DNA of 64,000 nt from Nematostella vectensis (Eukaryota; Cnidaria; Anthozoa; Actiniaria; Edwardsiidae): the NCBI RefSeq assembly GCF_932526225.1, contig NC_064035.1, forward strand, positions 5,889,501 through 5,953,500. Reading direction: 5' to 3'. The position numbers and the translations under genes are program-made. How positions within the stretch are numbered: the first letter of the stretch is position 1; each line of letters begins with the position of its first letter. The notes beneath the pieces were generated by a model that searched no databases, had not been told where the DNA came from, and saw only the letters and a list, made by a program, of their open reading frames with translations. This document shows positions 1-13,000 of the stretch, piece by piece.

Positions 1-790
1 GGAGGAGGGATGGGTCGATGGGTTAACCCCCCCTTCCTCAACCTGGGAGGAGGGATGGGTCGATGGGTTACCCCCCCCTTCCTCAACCTGGGAGGAGGGA
101 TGGGTCGATGGGTTAACCCCCCCTTCCTCAACCTGGGAGGAGGGATGGGTCGATGGGTTAACCCCCCCTTCCTCAACCTGGGAGGAGGGATGGGTTCAAT
201 GGGTTAACCCCGCCCCCCTTCCTCAACCTGGGAGGAGGGATGGGTTCGATGGGTTAACCCCGCCCCCCTTCCTCAACCTGGGAGGAGGGATGGGTTCGAT
301 GGGTTAACCCCGCCCCCCCTTCCTCAACCTGGGAGGAGGGATGTGTTCGATGGGTTAACCCCGCCCCCCCTTCCTCAACCTGGGAGGAGGGATGGGTTCG
401 ATGGGTTAACCCCGCCCCCCCTTCCTCAACCTGGGAGGAGGGATGGGTTCGATGGGTTAACCCCCCCTTCCTCAACCTGGGAGGAGGGATGGGTTCGATG
501 GGTTAACCCCGCCCCCCCCCTTCCTCAACCTGGGAGGAGGGATGGGTTCGATGGGTTAACCCCGCCCCCCTTCCTCAACCTGGGAGGGGGGATGGGTCGA
601 TGGGTTAACCGTCCCCTTCCTCAACCTGGGAGGAGGGATGGGTTCGATGGGTTAACCCCGCCCCCCCCCCCCCTTCCACAACCTGGGAGGAGGGATGGGT
701 TCGATGGGTTAACCCGCCCCCCCCCCTCCCCTTCCTCAACCTGGGAGGAGGGATGGGTTCGATGGGTTAACCCCCCCCCCCCTGGGAAGC
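1..790. repeat. GC-rich minisatellite, ~60 bp unit, at left edge
   Basis: About 13 head-to-tail copies of a ~60 bp unit that reads GGAGGAGGGATGGGT, then TCGATGGGTTAACCC, then a C run and CTTCCTCAACCTG. Early copies differ from later ones (TCGATGG against TTCGATGG), and the C run varies from 7 to about 16. Each unit contains the palindrome GGGTTAACCC. The array continues off the left edge, so its full length is unknown. Reading frames across it on both strands are low-complexity artefacts of the repeat. Confidence 0.95.
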
Positions 791-2394
791 CTATTTAAAC
801 TGACAAAATGACATCCCAGACTCATCATAAAGATATGATTTTAAAGTTTGAAAAGTTATCAAGCAAGGGAAGGAAGAACTTGTTTTGTGGATCGGCATAT
901 GACGGATTTCGACAAAATATTGTCGCAAATCTCAGTAAAGTTAGACTACAGATTACTAAACCTAATAACAAAACGATTGCGAATCGCACCGACTGCTGAG
1001 TTTGAAAAATAAGAACAATTGGTTAAGAAATGCCCCTTAGTTTTTCCTTATTTTTCTTATAAATTGCTCTTTTGTTGCAGGTCTTCTGTGTGAACCATCT
1101 TTTTTTCCTCAGCTCAACTCAGTCAAACAGCTGAAAAGGTAAGCAGCGCGCAATCCACAATTCGAGGTCGGGAGGGCCACACTTATTGGGGAGGGCGCGC
1201 TTATTTAAAGCAGCGTGCTTATTTGAATAATTACGGAAATTTAAAAGCGCATTACACGCCGCAATATTCAAAGCCCTTTAGCCAATCAAAGCACAGGCAT
1301 GGCATTGATGATATACGACTGCATCTCTGGTCCTCCCAGTTCCCTGACCCCAGTCACCCAGCGCTTTCAACCAAACTTAAATGACGATTACATCAACTCT
1401 TTTAGAAATGGAATGAGATGCAAATCGTACAAGTCATTGGAGACCCTTTATGCACCAGCAAGCAACAGCACGGATGGCAGCTGCTTACTCCAAGAGCAGA
1501 CTCTTCTTTTCAGTTGTGTCGCACGTGATAGTCATGTGACCAGGTTATGTCCCTGTAGAACTTACCAGAAGGAGCAAGTGGCACTTTGTAAGAACTGTCA
1601 ATAAGCGGAAGCACAAAGTACACGCTTTTTCGTAACGATAACGACCAGGGGCTCGGAAGCCCGCTATTCTGCGAGGTCATCGGCTGATGCTCGTTTTCGC
1701 GAGTTGTGTGTGTGGTTTTCTATTCCATTCGCCGTGCATCCGCTCTCTATTCCCTGATAAGTATGGGGGAGAGACGGGTAAAACCTTTAGCGTTATGATG
1801 TGGACAAGGGATCTATCGATAAATGGCAGAATATGGCACGCGCACCAGAACTCCAGAATCTATGAGGAAACGTTTCTGGCAGCGGTACTTCGTTATCCGT
1901 GGAACACAGTGGAAACGAGCGTCAAGTTAAAAAAAATAGAGAGAGAGGGAAGGGGACGAGACAGCCTGGGAAAAAGTGTCGCAAAAAAGATAAGCGGTGC
2001 TCTTGCCACACGCTATTCGCAACTGCTCTTGTAGAATAACTCCTAATAATTTTATACTACTATGTTGTTTGATACATTAACCTTTGATATCTTTGATACC
2101 TAAAGGAAATCACTAATATTAATATTAGTTTATAATAAAACTATCGAAATTATTGATCCAATACAAATGGAGTACTTATACAAGCATTTTATCCCTTTGA
2201 GGGTGGTTCTGAGGGTGTCAGCATTGTTGGCAAACACCATGTATTATCACCCAACATGGTGTACGGACTGTACAGGGCCCTGTTTCTTCACAACCTTAAG
2301 AACCCTACTGCTACGCTGAAATACTTTGGGTGCGTCAGATTTTATAACATAGTGCGTCACCCGGGGGAGGGGGGAGGAGTGGGGGCTCCAACAA

Positions 2395-2650
2395 AAACAG
2401 ACGGGGTGATCGTCGGCAAAATCGATTTTAAACCTAAGGGATGGCACTTTGGGCGTGGTCAACAGAAATTCTAACCCCTAAGAGATAGGAAATTGGGTAA
2501 GGAATTTTTAACCCTTAGAGATGACAGAATCGAATAAAAAAACGTTAAACGACCCCTAAGCAATTGGTCGAATTTTACACCCTAAGAGATAACAAAATCT
2601 GAAAAATCCATAAACGCCCCTAGGGGGTGGCAGTTGGTCGAAATCGCATG
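2395..2650. repeat. dispersed repeat, copy A
   Basis: This segment shares ordered words with 11335-11660: ACAGACGGGGT, GTCGGCAAAATC, GTCAACAGAAATTCT, CCCTAAGAGATAG, and AAAAAACGT followed by AAAC and CCCCT. Inside the copy the phrase CCCCTAAGAGAT recurs several times, so the element is itself made of degenerate sub-repeats. No coding capacity is visible. It is probably a non-autonomous interspersed element. Confidence 0.6.
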
Positions 2651-3719
2651 ATTTGTGATTTTTGGACGCTTTATTTAGGTTTCAGACCCCCACAACCGGA
2701 AAATATGTAATATAGAATATGAAATGCTCCTAAGAAATTCGAGGAGAGTAGCTTACGAGAGATTTAGTCACAATATTTTCTAAAACCTATGAACACAAAC
2801 CTCTTAGATTGCGTACGTTTCGATGTAGCTTGCTTTTGTTTACTGGGCACAAAAAATGTCATATGCACCAATACACGTGCGTGATTGGACAAGAAGAACA
2901 AAGACTAAAGGCAGCAATGTAGACCCAGAGGTCGCAGTGTGCTGCACATGATGACGACATCACTACATTACTATAGCAACACACCTATCTCCAAAAGAAG
3001 CAAGCGTAAAAAAGACCCCGACATTTTTCAGTGTACATCTCATCGAGTTGGGCTTGGCGTAACCGACTAAGACAGGGCTCAGACTCGTACCCAGTCGTTA
3101 TTTGCTGTTGAGCGGACTCGAAACCGCATTCTGACTGTCATGCACTATGCGCTTATTCAACATCCCCAAAATGCATCGCGCGGCGTCTGAGTACGAGACT
3201 GGACAGGGCTGGGATCCTCTGGGATCCTGGTTATTGCCTCACTATTAATGCGCGGGTACCCTAGGTCCATTTTTTGTACAGTTCGCTAGATGGCGGTGCT
3301 GGGGCCGAAATCTCCAGCCTAGCCGTGAGGCCAAGTAAAAATAAATACATGTTTATTGTCCTGATAAGATCAAAATAGGGTGCATGCGTCCCTTTTAATT
3401 TATTATTTTTCATTTATTTTTTCCCCATAGTTTATCAAAAATTCTTACGATTCAAAAAGGAAATCTCCGCGATGTTGCGAACGGGTGAAAAAAATCTTAA
3501 GAGTAGCCTTGAAACGGAAACATCTGCCTTTATTTCAGTGACATCCGCTAACACACGAAATTTGAACTTCTGAGGAACAAACATTCAAAAAAGCAGCAGA
3601 AATACTTAAATAAAAAAAATATTGATGCGGCCCCGAAAAAGGATGCGGGATCTGGACGAGGTTCGATTTTCGGCCATGTTCTCGATATATTTTTTTCACT
3701 GTTTACCAGTTACAATTCC

Positions 3720-3990
3720 ATATTCCTTGCTTAACCTTTCTTCCCTTTGCTTAAACCCGTTCTCGGTTGTTGGGTCAAGTCCCTTTTCCTTACTCACCCT
3801 TACCCCCCTTTGCTCACCCCTGTTCTAGGCTATATTCCTTACTCACCCTTGCTCTCCTACGCTCATCATTGTTCTCAGTTTTTCGGCCGCGCCCATATTT
3901 TTTGTTAACCCTTTGCTCACTCCCGTTCTCCTTTTTTGAGCCAAGTCCATATATATTCCTTAATCACTCTCGTTCCTCTTTTCTCGTCCC
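3720..3990. repeat. CT-rich degenerate tandem repeat
   Basis: Three to four imperfect copies of about 70 bp share CCTTACTCACCCTT, GCTCAC, GTTCTC and a GTCAAGTCC/GCCAAGTCC word. The sequence is pyrimidine-rich on the plus strand. Open frames across it are compositional. Confidence 0.55.
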
Positions 3991-4885
3991 TTTTTGGATA
4001 TTTTAATTTGTATTTATTCAATACAGAAATAACGTTTACAACGACATTCAAGATTGATAATAAGATAAAGTGAACTGCCGAGAGCAATTAAGAATTTTAA
4101 AGAAACAAGGTGAAGCACCGAGTACAGGCTCACCAATTTTACCCGGTCCCCCAAGACAAAAATGCTTGCTCACCTTTGATCCTGGGAGCAAGAGTAAAAA
4201 AAAAAAAAAAGAAACCCTGTTCCTATTCTAGACATAGTATAAGCTACCTTTTATTTTACACCTACACCCCCCCCCCCCCCCCACCCCTCAATAACATAGC
4301 CATGGGTATGTTGAATTGTCTGGTCTAAATGATGTACATTTGGTGTTAAATAATTAATCATTTAGATAGAATGATACTTCAAAGAAAACAGACAAATCAA
4401 CAAATAAACAGAAATATGTAATTTGTAACAAATGCATGTTTCTTCAAGTTTCATATCATATACAAACAAAAAGGTTATCTTCCCTTTTTTGAGATCAGAC
4501 TTGAAAGGATGGTTAACGACATCTCAAGATATAAAGTACAGAATATGTGCTTGATCAATAACAATTTAATTTCTACTTATTATGCTTTGGTGAGGCATAG
4601 CTTAACCAATGTATTCATTTCATTTCTTTTGAGACTTTTGAAAAGCTCACATTACAATCCAGAAGATTCTACACATTATCACAAGAGGACATCAACAGCT
4701 TGTTGGTGACCAGGACACAACAACATGATGGACAGCTTATTTGAGGCATAGCGTAACCCATTTAGTCATTGCATCTCTTGATGGCCAGGATGGAAAGGTA
4801 AGGATCATTGCCCTTCAGTTCCATATGCTTCTAGCTCAACTAAATTTAGAAACTAAATTCTACTGTATTTAGATGACACTATATC

Positions 4886-6615
4886 TCAATTGTAAAACTT
4901 GACTCCTAACCCACTTTCATCACTCGAATCTGGGGCTTCAAACATCTGTGCTTTTCCTTTGGCTTCAAGCACAAGCAAGGATTTCTTAAGCATCCACATG
5001 TCAATGCCATAAAATGCTATGGATGGAAAAGAATAATAACATTCAGTATCCAAATAAATATGCCAAAATACTAAGGATGGAATATATATGAGATGAACTT
5101 TAGTATTGTATGCATTATGTAGAATATAACACTCTTTTTTTTTGAAGGATAAAAGTCCATAAATTAGACATGGCCCAAGTCTGTGTGTTTTTTTTTCTTG
5201 TAAACAAAGCAAAAGTAAAAAAAAGGCCCACAAAGAAAATGTGGTATATCACTAATAAAACATGTCATGTCTTTAGCTAAGGCCTAATGAGGAAAAGAAA
5301 TAGGGAAGGAATTGGTAGTGACCTTCCTTTGCGGTATCATCCCCTGCCATTAACTCGTATAATGTACAAACTGTGTCTGTCATCCCATTGTCTTGAACCT
5401 AGAAAAAAAATTATTACAGTGAGACAGCACCAAAGGCTAAAGGACATCAATAAAGTTCACTTCATTGTTAACTCCTTCTTAATTTTGCCTCTGTTTGAAA
5501 TGATAGGTCAGTTCATTTGTACCGTACACTTACCCATTTAAAAATGATATTTGCCCACTCCTCAGGAGTTCGCCACATTATATAGCAACGTTGTTTTTTC
5601 TTGTCTTCCCACTCTAAGTTACCTGTATGAAAAAAAATACTTCTCTTTAGAAGTTTTACCACCAACAAAGCTTAAAATTTATTTGAACTCCCTACCACTT
5701 GTCATCCGATGAATCATTAATGTTTTCAGCTAACACTCAGTTGCAACAAACCTTTTTTTCTTAGTTCCTCAAGTACAGCATTGATTCCTTCCAAAGATAA
5801 TTTTCCTGGTATTTGTAAAAGTACTTTTAAGGCAAACAAACTGTAATGCATTCTCTCTGCTTATTGTTCAATCACTTGATATGTATTTAATAAGTAACAA
5901 ACTTTGCCTCATGTTCTTACAATCTCACAATTTGCGTCATCTTTCTATTACTACCACCGCTTGATTACTCTTGATAACTGCCTAAAGCCGCTAGGAACAG
6001 AGGTATGCAGTTTCTATTATACCAATATATCGGTTATGAGGTCTACTGTGTGCCACAATCGAGACGATTTTAGATGATTCAGTCATGATTTATTCTTTTT
6101 GATTTTTTGTTGATTGTTTTATTAAAACTTGTAAAGCTCAAACATTGTGCAACAAGGAAAATTGTGCTCCACACAAACTATGATGAAACTGATTAAGAGT
6201 AAAAAGGAAACAGTGATAAAAAAAAGGTAGTGTTAAGAATAGTATGATCACTTTGTATTACCAAGGAGGGAGATCACATAAAAAACCGAAAAGGATACTT
6301 TCAATAGACTTGTTATAAAACAGATCACATGTCTGTGCCTCGGTCACGTCCATACTGTAAGCTTTCCTTTGCTTGTAGTATGTTAAAACAAGATCACACC
6401 AAGCATCAAGCTGTTTTCGTCGGGTGTCCAAGTTCGGTTGAAGTCTGCGAGGAAGAGGCAAGTTTAGAAATGCTGCATTACGTTCCCAGTAGAGTTATAC
6501 AAGAAGACAGTGCTCTGTATATAATCGAAGCTAGAGCTGTTGTAGGACATAGCTGTCAAGCTTACGTGAAGAAAGGTGGGAAAGTATACTGCCACGGCCA
6601 TTCGAAGGCCGCCAT
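4886..6615 (-). CDS. VPS25: VPS25, ESCRT-II complex subunit (6 exons)
   Basis: Subunit of ESCRT-II, which with VPS22 and VPS36 links ubiquitinated cargo to ESCRT-III on endosomes. Exons, from 5': 6566-6615, 6299-6444, 5752-5805, 5534-5622, 5323-5398, 4886-5016. These join in phase to 181 codons plus stop, against 176 residues in human. Exon 1 starts MAAFEWPWQYTFPPFF and includes the PPxF motif that family members use to bind the other subunits. The next exons give LQPNLDTRRKQLDAW, LEGINAVLEELRKKG, GNLEWEDKKKQRCYIMW and a CTLYEL segment, in the VPS25 order of two winged-helix domains; the C-terminus is GLGVKFYN. The exon 5 donor (GTCACT) is weak, but its phase and homology fit. The gene is divergent to DLEC1. 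Confidence 0.95.
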
Positions 6616-7081
6616 CTTGGAAGGGATGGTTTTTCCCAGACCCTTTTTTAGACGCATAAAACTCCACAGGAAAACCAAATTAATTTCAGACAGGACTTTC
6701 TCAATTGGGCCCATAAATCACTAGAATCCTCCATTATGATTACACACTAGAGAAATAGTATTCCATGCGTATGTGAATTTATTAAAATTGGGAAAATGAA
6801 TTGTTTAGAAACACATTCCAGGCCCGTACACAGGGGGGATGGGGGGGGGGGGGGGGGTGCACATTTTCGGATTTCGCCCCCCCCCCAAAAAAAATCCTGG
6901 GTACGGGCCTATTTACATTGTTATTTTTTTTTTATTGAGCCCGCAATAGTACACGACTCAGCCGTTTCCCCCGGTATAATTACTATGGCAACTAAAACTG
7001 AACTTCATATGTGAGAAAATGGCGGACACACCGAAAACCAAATAAGACACGAAATAATTCATTTTCCCTTCATTCTGTAAG
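6616..7081. promoter_or_regulatory. shared intergenic region between divergent VPS25 and DLEC1
   Basis: Only 466 bp separate the two start codons, so both promoters and both 5' UTRs must fit here or the UTRs must overlap. I see no convincing TATA box. A poly-G/poly-C dispersed repeat (6821-6912) occupies the middle, so the shared regulatory space is about 370 bp. Bidirectional promoter activity is inferred from spacing alone. Confidence 0.5.
6821..6912. repeat. poly-G/poly-C dispersed repeat with inverted ends, copy 1
   Basis: The segment starts with GGCCCGTACACAGG and ends with AATCCTGGGTACGGGCC, an imperfect inverted pair around a G run and a C run. Related right ends (AATCCTGGGTAC or close) occur near 50332, 55100, 59450 and 62240, each next to a C-rich run. 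The shared end and variable middle point to a small non-autonomous element family. Confidence 0.65.
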
Positions 7082-10000
7082 ATGAAGATGGCAGATGCGA
7101 ACGGAAAGGAGGTAGAACCTCCGATGCATATACAGAGGCCATCTTCAGCCCGATCACAAGATGTCTCGCACATTTTGGCGAGCGTTTTTCGGGAGCTTTT
7201 TACGCGCGATTCTGTAGGCGAGCAAAGAGTGAAACATCTTGCAACTTCGCGTAGCGGGGAAGAGACGTACCACGATAAATATGTGCAGCAGCTAAGAAAG
7301 GTAATAGATGATAAATCAGTAGCGTTCCTTGCAAAAGCATAAATTATCGTACGTGAAGACACGAACAACTTAGATGTAACAAAAAATTCAACGACAAAAG
7401 AATTTCCCACAAATAACAACAAATGACTTTTATTTAATCGGGATTTAATACTAATAGTGAAAAAATACGGAGGCTACATGCTAATACGAGCTAAATAAAC
7501 AGTCATTTGTGTTTGAAAAAAAAGAAGGAATATAGTGAAGGAAAGGATTATATATATATTTTAGGTGACTTCTTCAGAAGTCTTCTTCTTGAGTCTGCCC
7601 TGAAGAAGTGGTACTATCTTTTGATTCCGTTGCTAAGGAAATTTGTTTGTTTTATAAAAGCTTCTGTTTTATGTCAAATCTCTTGGAACTTTCAGCATAA
7701 GTGTTTTAGACATAAATAACACAAGTGATGACATCATCTGACCCCTCCCATGGTCACGTGACCCAGAACATAAAAACGTGTCGGAAAAACTACTGTTCAA
7801 ATCTACCATTAATTTTTTTGCAGAAATATTTTAACATCACTATTTTCTAAAACTTCACGCATCGGATTTGCGAAATTTTGATACCGCGAGAAATGGCGAA
7901 TATTTATGTTCTTTGAAAACCACATATTTGGTAATAACTTTTTCATTTCTTCAAAAATCAAAATTATTCTCGGAAAACATATAAAAATTGCATTTTCTTC
8001 TACAAAAGGTCAAAAGTTTATTTTAATCTCTTGGAAAAAAAGAACAAAGAAAATTAGAACTGGAGTTTCAAAGAAAATAAAAATAAAAAAATGGACTCAA
8101 CCGGAGATTGAACCCAGAACGCTTGCTTACTAGTCAAAGGTGCTAACCACTGGGCCACGGAACCAAGTTGGAAGATGCACAGCGATTTTTAGTCTATTTA
8201 ACCGAATGTAGCCATTTTCCATTTCATAGCAACAGAGTTTCATAGCAACGAGATAGTACCATATGGTACTACCATAGGCCCTTAAAGACGAAAATTTGGT
8301 AGAGTCGAATACCAGTTTTTGGTGTATTGTATTTATTCTTCTGGTTCACGATCACAAAAATTTGGGCTTTTTGTATTTATTTGGGGATAGTGGTGTACAA
8401 TTAGCTTCGGCTGTTGTGATTTCTTTGCCTCCTTGGATTTGAAGTTAATGTTACATCCATAGTTATGTCATTTTGTTTGTTTGTTGTGTAGTACATAATC
8501 TTGTGGCAAAGCTAATGAAAAAAATATTATCTAGGGGTAAGATGTTAGCATGAAGGGAGGAGGTGAGGGCAACATGTTTTTGGGTTGCATATTATTTTTA
8601 TCTTTTTTTTTGCTTTTTTGTGGTGGAGAAGGATGGTGGGTCAAAAACACATTTCTTGCCAACTTCACTAGAATGTAAAGTGCTTGAGCAATTCAACATG
8701 AACAGCATGTAGAAACATGCAAAGCATCACCCAGGGCATCATAGACATAGACAATTTCTGAAAACTTTCTTTCATTGATTGTATTCATGTTAGGTATTTT
8801 GACACCATGTGTGATTATGCCAATGTCCAACAGATTCAGCAGGACAGAGATCAATGTCACAGAGAAGCTGACATGCTTGAAACTCACATCATGCAAGCCC
8901 AGGCTGCTGCCATGGCAGCAGATGAGAGAGATATACAGAAAGCACTTGTGGAGTGTGAGGATTACCAGAAGCTTGGCCTACCCCCTGGTCAGTAATAACC
9001 TTGTTCAAATAAGGTTGAACCTCCTTTAAGGTCTATTTTAACTGGACAAGTTAGTGGATAAACAGACGAAGGATGCTTACATTGTGTGTGAAAACCATTG
9101 TGAAGGAAAAGCAAGCAGAGAAGGAAGGAACAGAATAGTTCCTTTCTACCTTCTCTGCTGGCATCCCCTCCATTCTGATTTTTACACAAAAGAGAAGTGC
9201 TCTCTTCTTCCTTCCCCATCCCGGTTTTCATCCCCATTTGAAAAGCCTAAGTAAAATAAAAAAACTCCAATGTCGCCATTGACACTGCTTAATCTATAAT
9301 CATGTGGATGAACTCTATGCCCAGGGATACACAAAAAGCTAAAAAAGGAATCAATATTTATTAATTTTGTTGAACATCCAGGAAAATCAAATCTGCGGCA
9401 TTGCCTGGACACAGAACTACTCAGGAAATTTGGGCTTATTGTACCTCAAGACTTCACATCTGAGGATCCAAAACCTGCAAGGCCACCACAAGGTACTGTT
9501 ATGACTGCAAAGCATTTGATAGGGAATGCATAGGTAACTTAATTAAAAGGTCTTCATCAGCCGCCATTTTGTCATCCTGGCAATACCAAGTGTGAAAAAG
9601 CATCCATTTCCATTGGCTTATTTGAGAAAGCTTTTGCAACATTTTCAAATATTATCAATAGAATCAAAAAGCCCAAACTGTCGCGATCTCGTACCAGAAC
9701 AATGAATACAATACACCAAAAACTGGAAATCGACTCTGCCTATACAATACACCAAAAACTGGAAATCGACTCTGCCTATACAATACACCAAAAACTGGAA
9801 ATCGACTCTGCCTGAATACAATACACCAAAGAGCAGAGTCGATTTCCAGTTTTTGGTGTATTCAAATATAATCAAATATTTTTAACATATTTTAAAATGG
9901 GCAAATATCACAAATTTTTTTTTAGAAATATATTTTCTAATTTCTTCAAATAATTTGTCATCCAATTTTGGATAGAAACTGTAGTAACAAAGGTGTGGCA

Positions 10001-13000
10001 GACAAGGGAGTTTTAGTGACCATAATTTAAAGCCTCCAGATATTGGTAATTCAATAACTGTGATTTACACCACTGTTGAAAAAGTGGCCCTACTTGGCTT
10101 ACCTGTTCTTTGGGTGACAGCCTTATAGAGGTACCGATGCTAGGGTTCTTGAAAGTAAACATGACTTTACTAATAATAAAGTGAAGAATGCTCATGAAGC
10201 AATGTTATTCAACCAAGTGCTTCTCCTAGTAAATACATCTGCGTGACTGTAGTAAACTGTGTTTAATGTCTTGTTCACAGCTGCAGACATCCCTAGCTAT
10301 GCTCGATGTACAACTTCATCACAGCAGCGCTTTCGAAAGACTCCTCCCCTTACTGATTATGTTACAACCTCATCACTGGCATACCCCTTCGCTGCCTCAA
10401 AACAAACCAGTCTTGCTCATGAGCAGGGGCTCAGAGAAAGCCCTCCACCTCAAACTGTAAGTCTCAAGAATTTATGAACCAGCACGTTTTGTAATACTTG
10501 GAGCTTGTGAAGTGAGGCAAGCACTCTAACTGCCACACCACCCATGATTAGCTTTAAATTTGTCTTGATTTCTAGGCCAAAACAAAACAGTCAAAGACAT
10601 CTGCCTGGAAAGATTCTATGAAGCCAAACCAGAGAAAAGTTGAGCGTGATGACCTGCAGAGATTAGAAAGCAAGGCTGAGTACAAGCAAAATCCCAGATT
10701 TGTACCTCCTGAGGCAGCAGAACTGATACAGAAAAAAACTAAGCACCGCTCAAAAACAAAAACTACTTCCCAAGATAAAAGGTTTGTTGCTGAGATGACA
10801 GTTAATACCTTGGTTTACCAGATGCCTTGACAATATTATTTAATAATTTTAAAAAGTGGAGTTTCAAGCCTCAACTTTGCTTTAAGCCTTGATCAAACCT
10901 TTACACCTTCCAAAGCAATATGATATCATTGATGATGTCACACATCACCTGACCATTCTGTTTCACCTCACTTGACACTCACATGACATTTTTCAAGTTT
11001 GATTGCCTTATGATTTTTCTATCATAAAATATTAATGACATCTCACATGAATTTCTTTCTATTGCAACCCTTTAGACACCTGCATGACATCTAAGTCTTG
11101 TTGACTGACTATGTTTAAATCATGAGATATGAATGTTTTTGCTTTTGATGACATCAGAGCAGTTTTGCTTTAAATGACATCACACATAACTTGTTTCACC
11201 CCTCTTGGCACCTACAAGACAACTACTAAGTTTGGATGTCAAATGATGTTTCTTGTTTTTAATGGGACGGACAGACAGAGGGAAGGAAAGGATGAAGGAA
11301 GGAAAGGACACCGCCTTAGGGGCGACTCTAATTAAAACAGACGGGGTTTATTGTCGGCAAAATCAATTTTAACCCTATGGCTGTGGTCAACAGAAATTCT
11401 TCCCCCTAAGAGATAGCAAATTGGGTGTGGTCAAAGGAATTTTTGACCCACAGAATCAGAAAAAAACGTCAAACACCCCCTGAAGAAGGACTGAATAAAG
11501 TCTGAATTGTTGGCATATTTTACGACTGTTTTGGTTCTCCATTTTTATCCTCATACTCCCTAAGGAATAGCATTCGGTTGAATTTTATACCCTAAATGAT
11601 AGCAGAATCGGAAAAAACCTTCAACACCCCCTAAGGGATAGAGTTGGTCAAAATTTTATACCCTAAAAGATGGGATGATCACCTTGTCTACTTTTGTGGA
11701 GAGTTTCCCCCTCTGGATACACGGCATCATGAAAACTTAAGTCAAGTTACCAACATTTGCTACCGCAATTTTTTAATATACCATTTTTTCTTAGGTACGG
11801 GTGTCCGCTCCGCTAAAATAACACCTTTTCCTCACACTTTTTTATTATTGCTTGTTATATCCTTTTAGTGGTTTCAAAGCTGTAGAAGTGTTCCTTGTTT
11901 CTCCAAACCCCCTTGTGTTTACAGACTACAATGTTGGGGAAGTTTATGAGGTATGCATGTTAAATATGTAGCTCCTTAAAATCCATCCTCGGGGACCCAG
12001 GGCGTCGCGGAGATCGGGCATACAGGGAGCACGCGAGAAAGAAAGTGATGCTTAAAATCATAATTACAATGCAACAGTACAGGAGCCTTGAAGGTACTTC
12101 CTCATTCAGCCCCTCAGGGTCAACATGTCTCTAGCTATTAGATGCACAAAGCATTGCAGTCATGTCAGTATAAATGCAGTATTTAACACCGGTAACCTTG
12201 GTAGAAAACCACAATAACTGCAAGCACACTTTTGTGGTTGGATGCTCTAACCGTAGTAAAAAAAAAGGTGGATAAGCCGCAGATTTCGGCGGCATTTTTA
12301 AAAACCCAGTTTTACGGCTGATGGGATTTACAGTACATCATCGCAACTACAAAATGTACGCACGTTCCTCTTAGTGAAAAAAAAGAGTTAGAGTCAATAA
12401 GAAAGACGTTCTATGCAAGCAATGGAGAATCTCAAAGGAATAATCGTAACCTCCCTGGGAATTTTGCTTTTATAGCTCAGCATTGAACTGAAGAATGTGA
12501 CATCTTCAAGTCGGCAAGTGCGTGTTGTCCCTCCGACTTCAAAGCACTTCTCTATTGGTCTAGGTGAGTCTTTACAAAGGACAGGCAAGGATAAATAGTC
12601 ATGCATTTGTATATTTCGCCATTTTGTGTGATATTTGATATGTAGTGAATGCCATTCTAAAACATGTTTAGATTTATACCACACAATGTCTCTAACCGTT
12701 CCTTACACACGTATTTTAATGCGTCTCTAAAAAGTAAGAAAACCACACTTTTTCATCGATTCATAGGCGTGGCATTAAACGATGAAATTGATTTTCAAAA
12801 GCTCTTTAAAAGGTATAAGGACTTCAAGTGCTATACATTTTATGGAAGAAGTAATGTTGTGCATTGCAGGGCGGTTCCCTGGTGAAAATGGTGTAGTTGC
12901 ACCTGGTATGAGTTGCGTCTACCCAATTCGCTTTGCGCCAGACTCACTGGCAGACTATGATGACCTAATTAAGGTAACATGATGATTTTAAAATAAGTTA

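Larger units (their letters stand above)
791..4885. other. intergenic region, no supported gene
   Basis: No protein family is recognisable in either strand. Short open frames at 1299-1604 and 1687-2034 look like neither a known domain nor a spliced gene. Content includes part of a dispersed repeat (2395-2650), a CT-rich degenerate repeat of roughly 70 bp period (3720-3990) built on CCTTACTCACCCTTGC-like words, an A run and a C run near 4197-4282, and otherwise AT-rich unique sequence. It may hold 3' flanking sequence of VPS25 at its right end. Confidence 0.5.

Noticed and set aside
10-798. Pro/Gly-rich frames across the left-edge array
   Set aside because: Products of the ~60 bp minisatellite; no start context, domain or non-repeat extension.
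1299-2034. Two plus-strand frames of 101 and 115 codons
   Set aside because: No recognisable domain, no convincing splice partners, and length within chance expectation for this much sequence.
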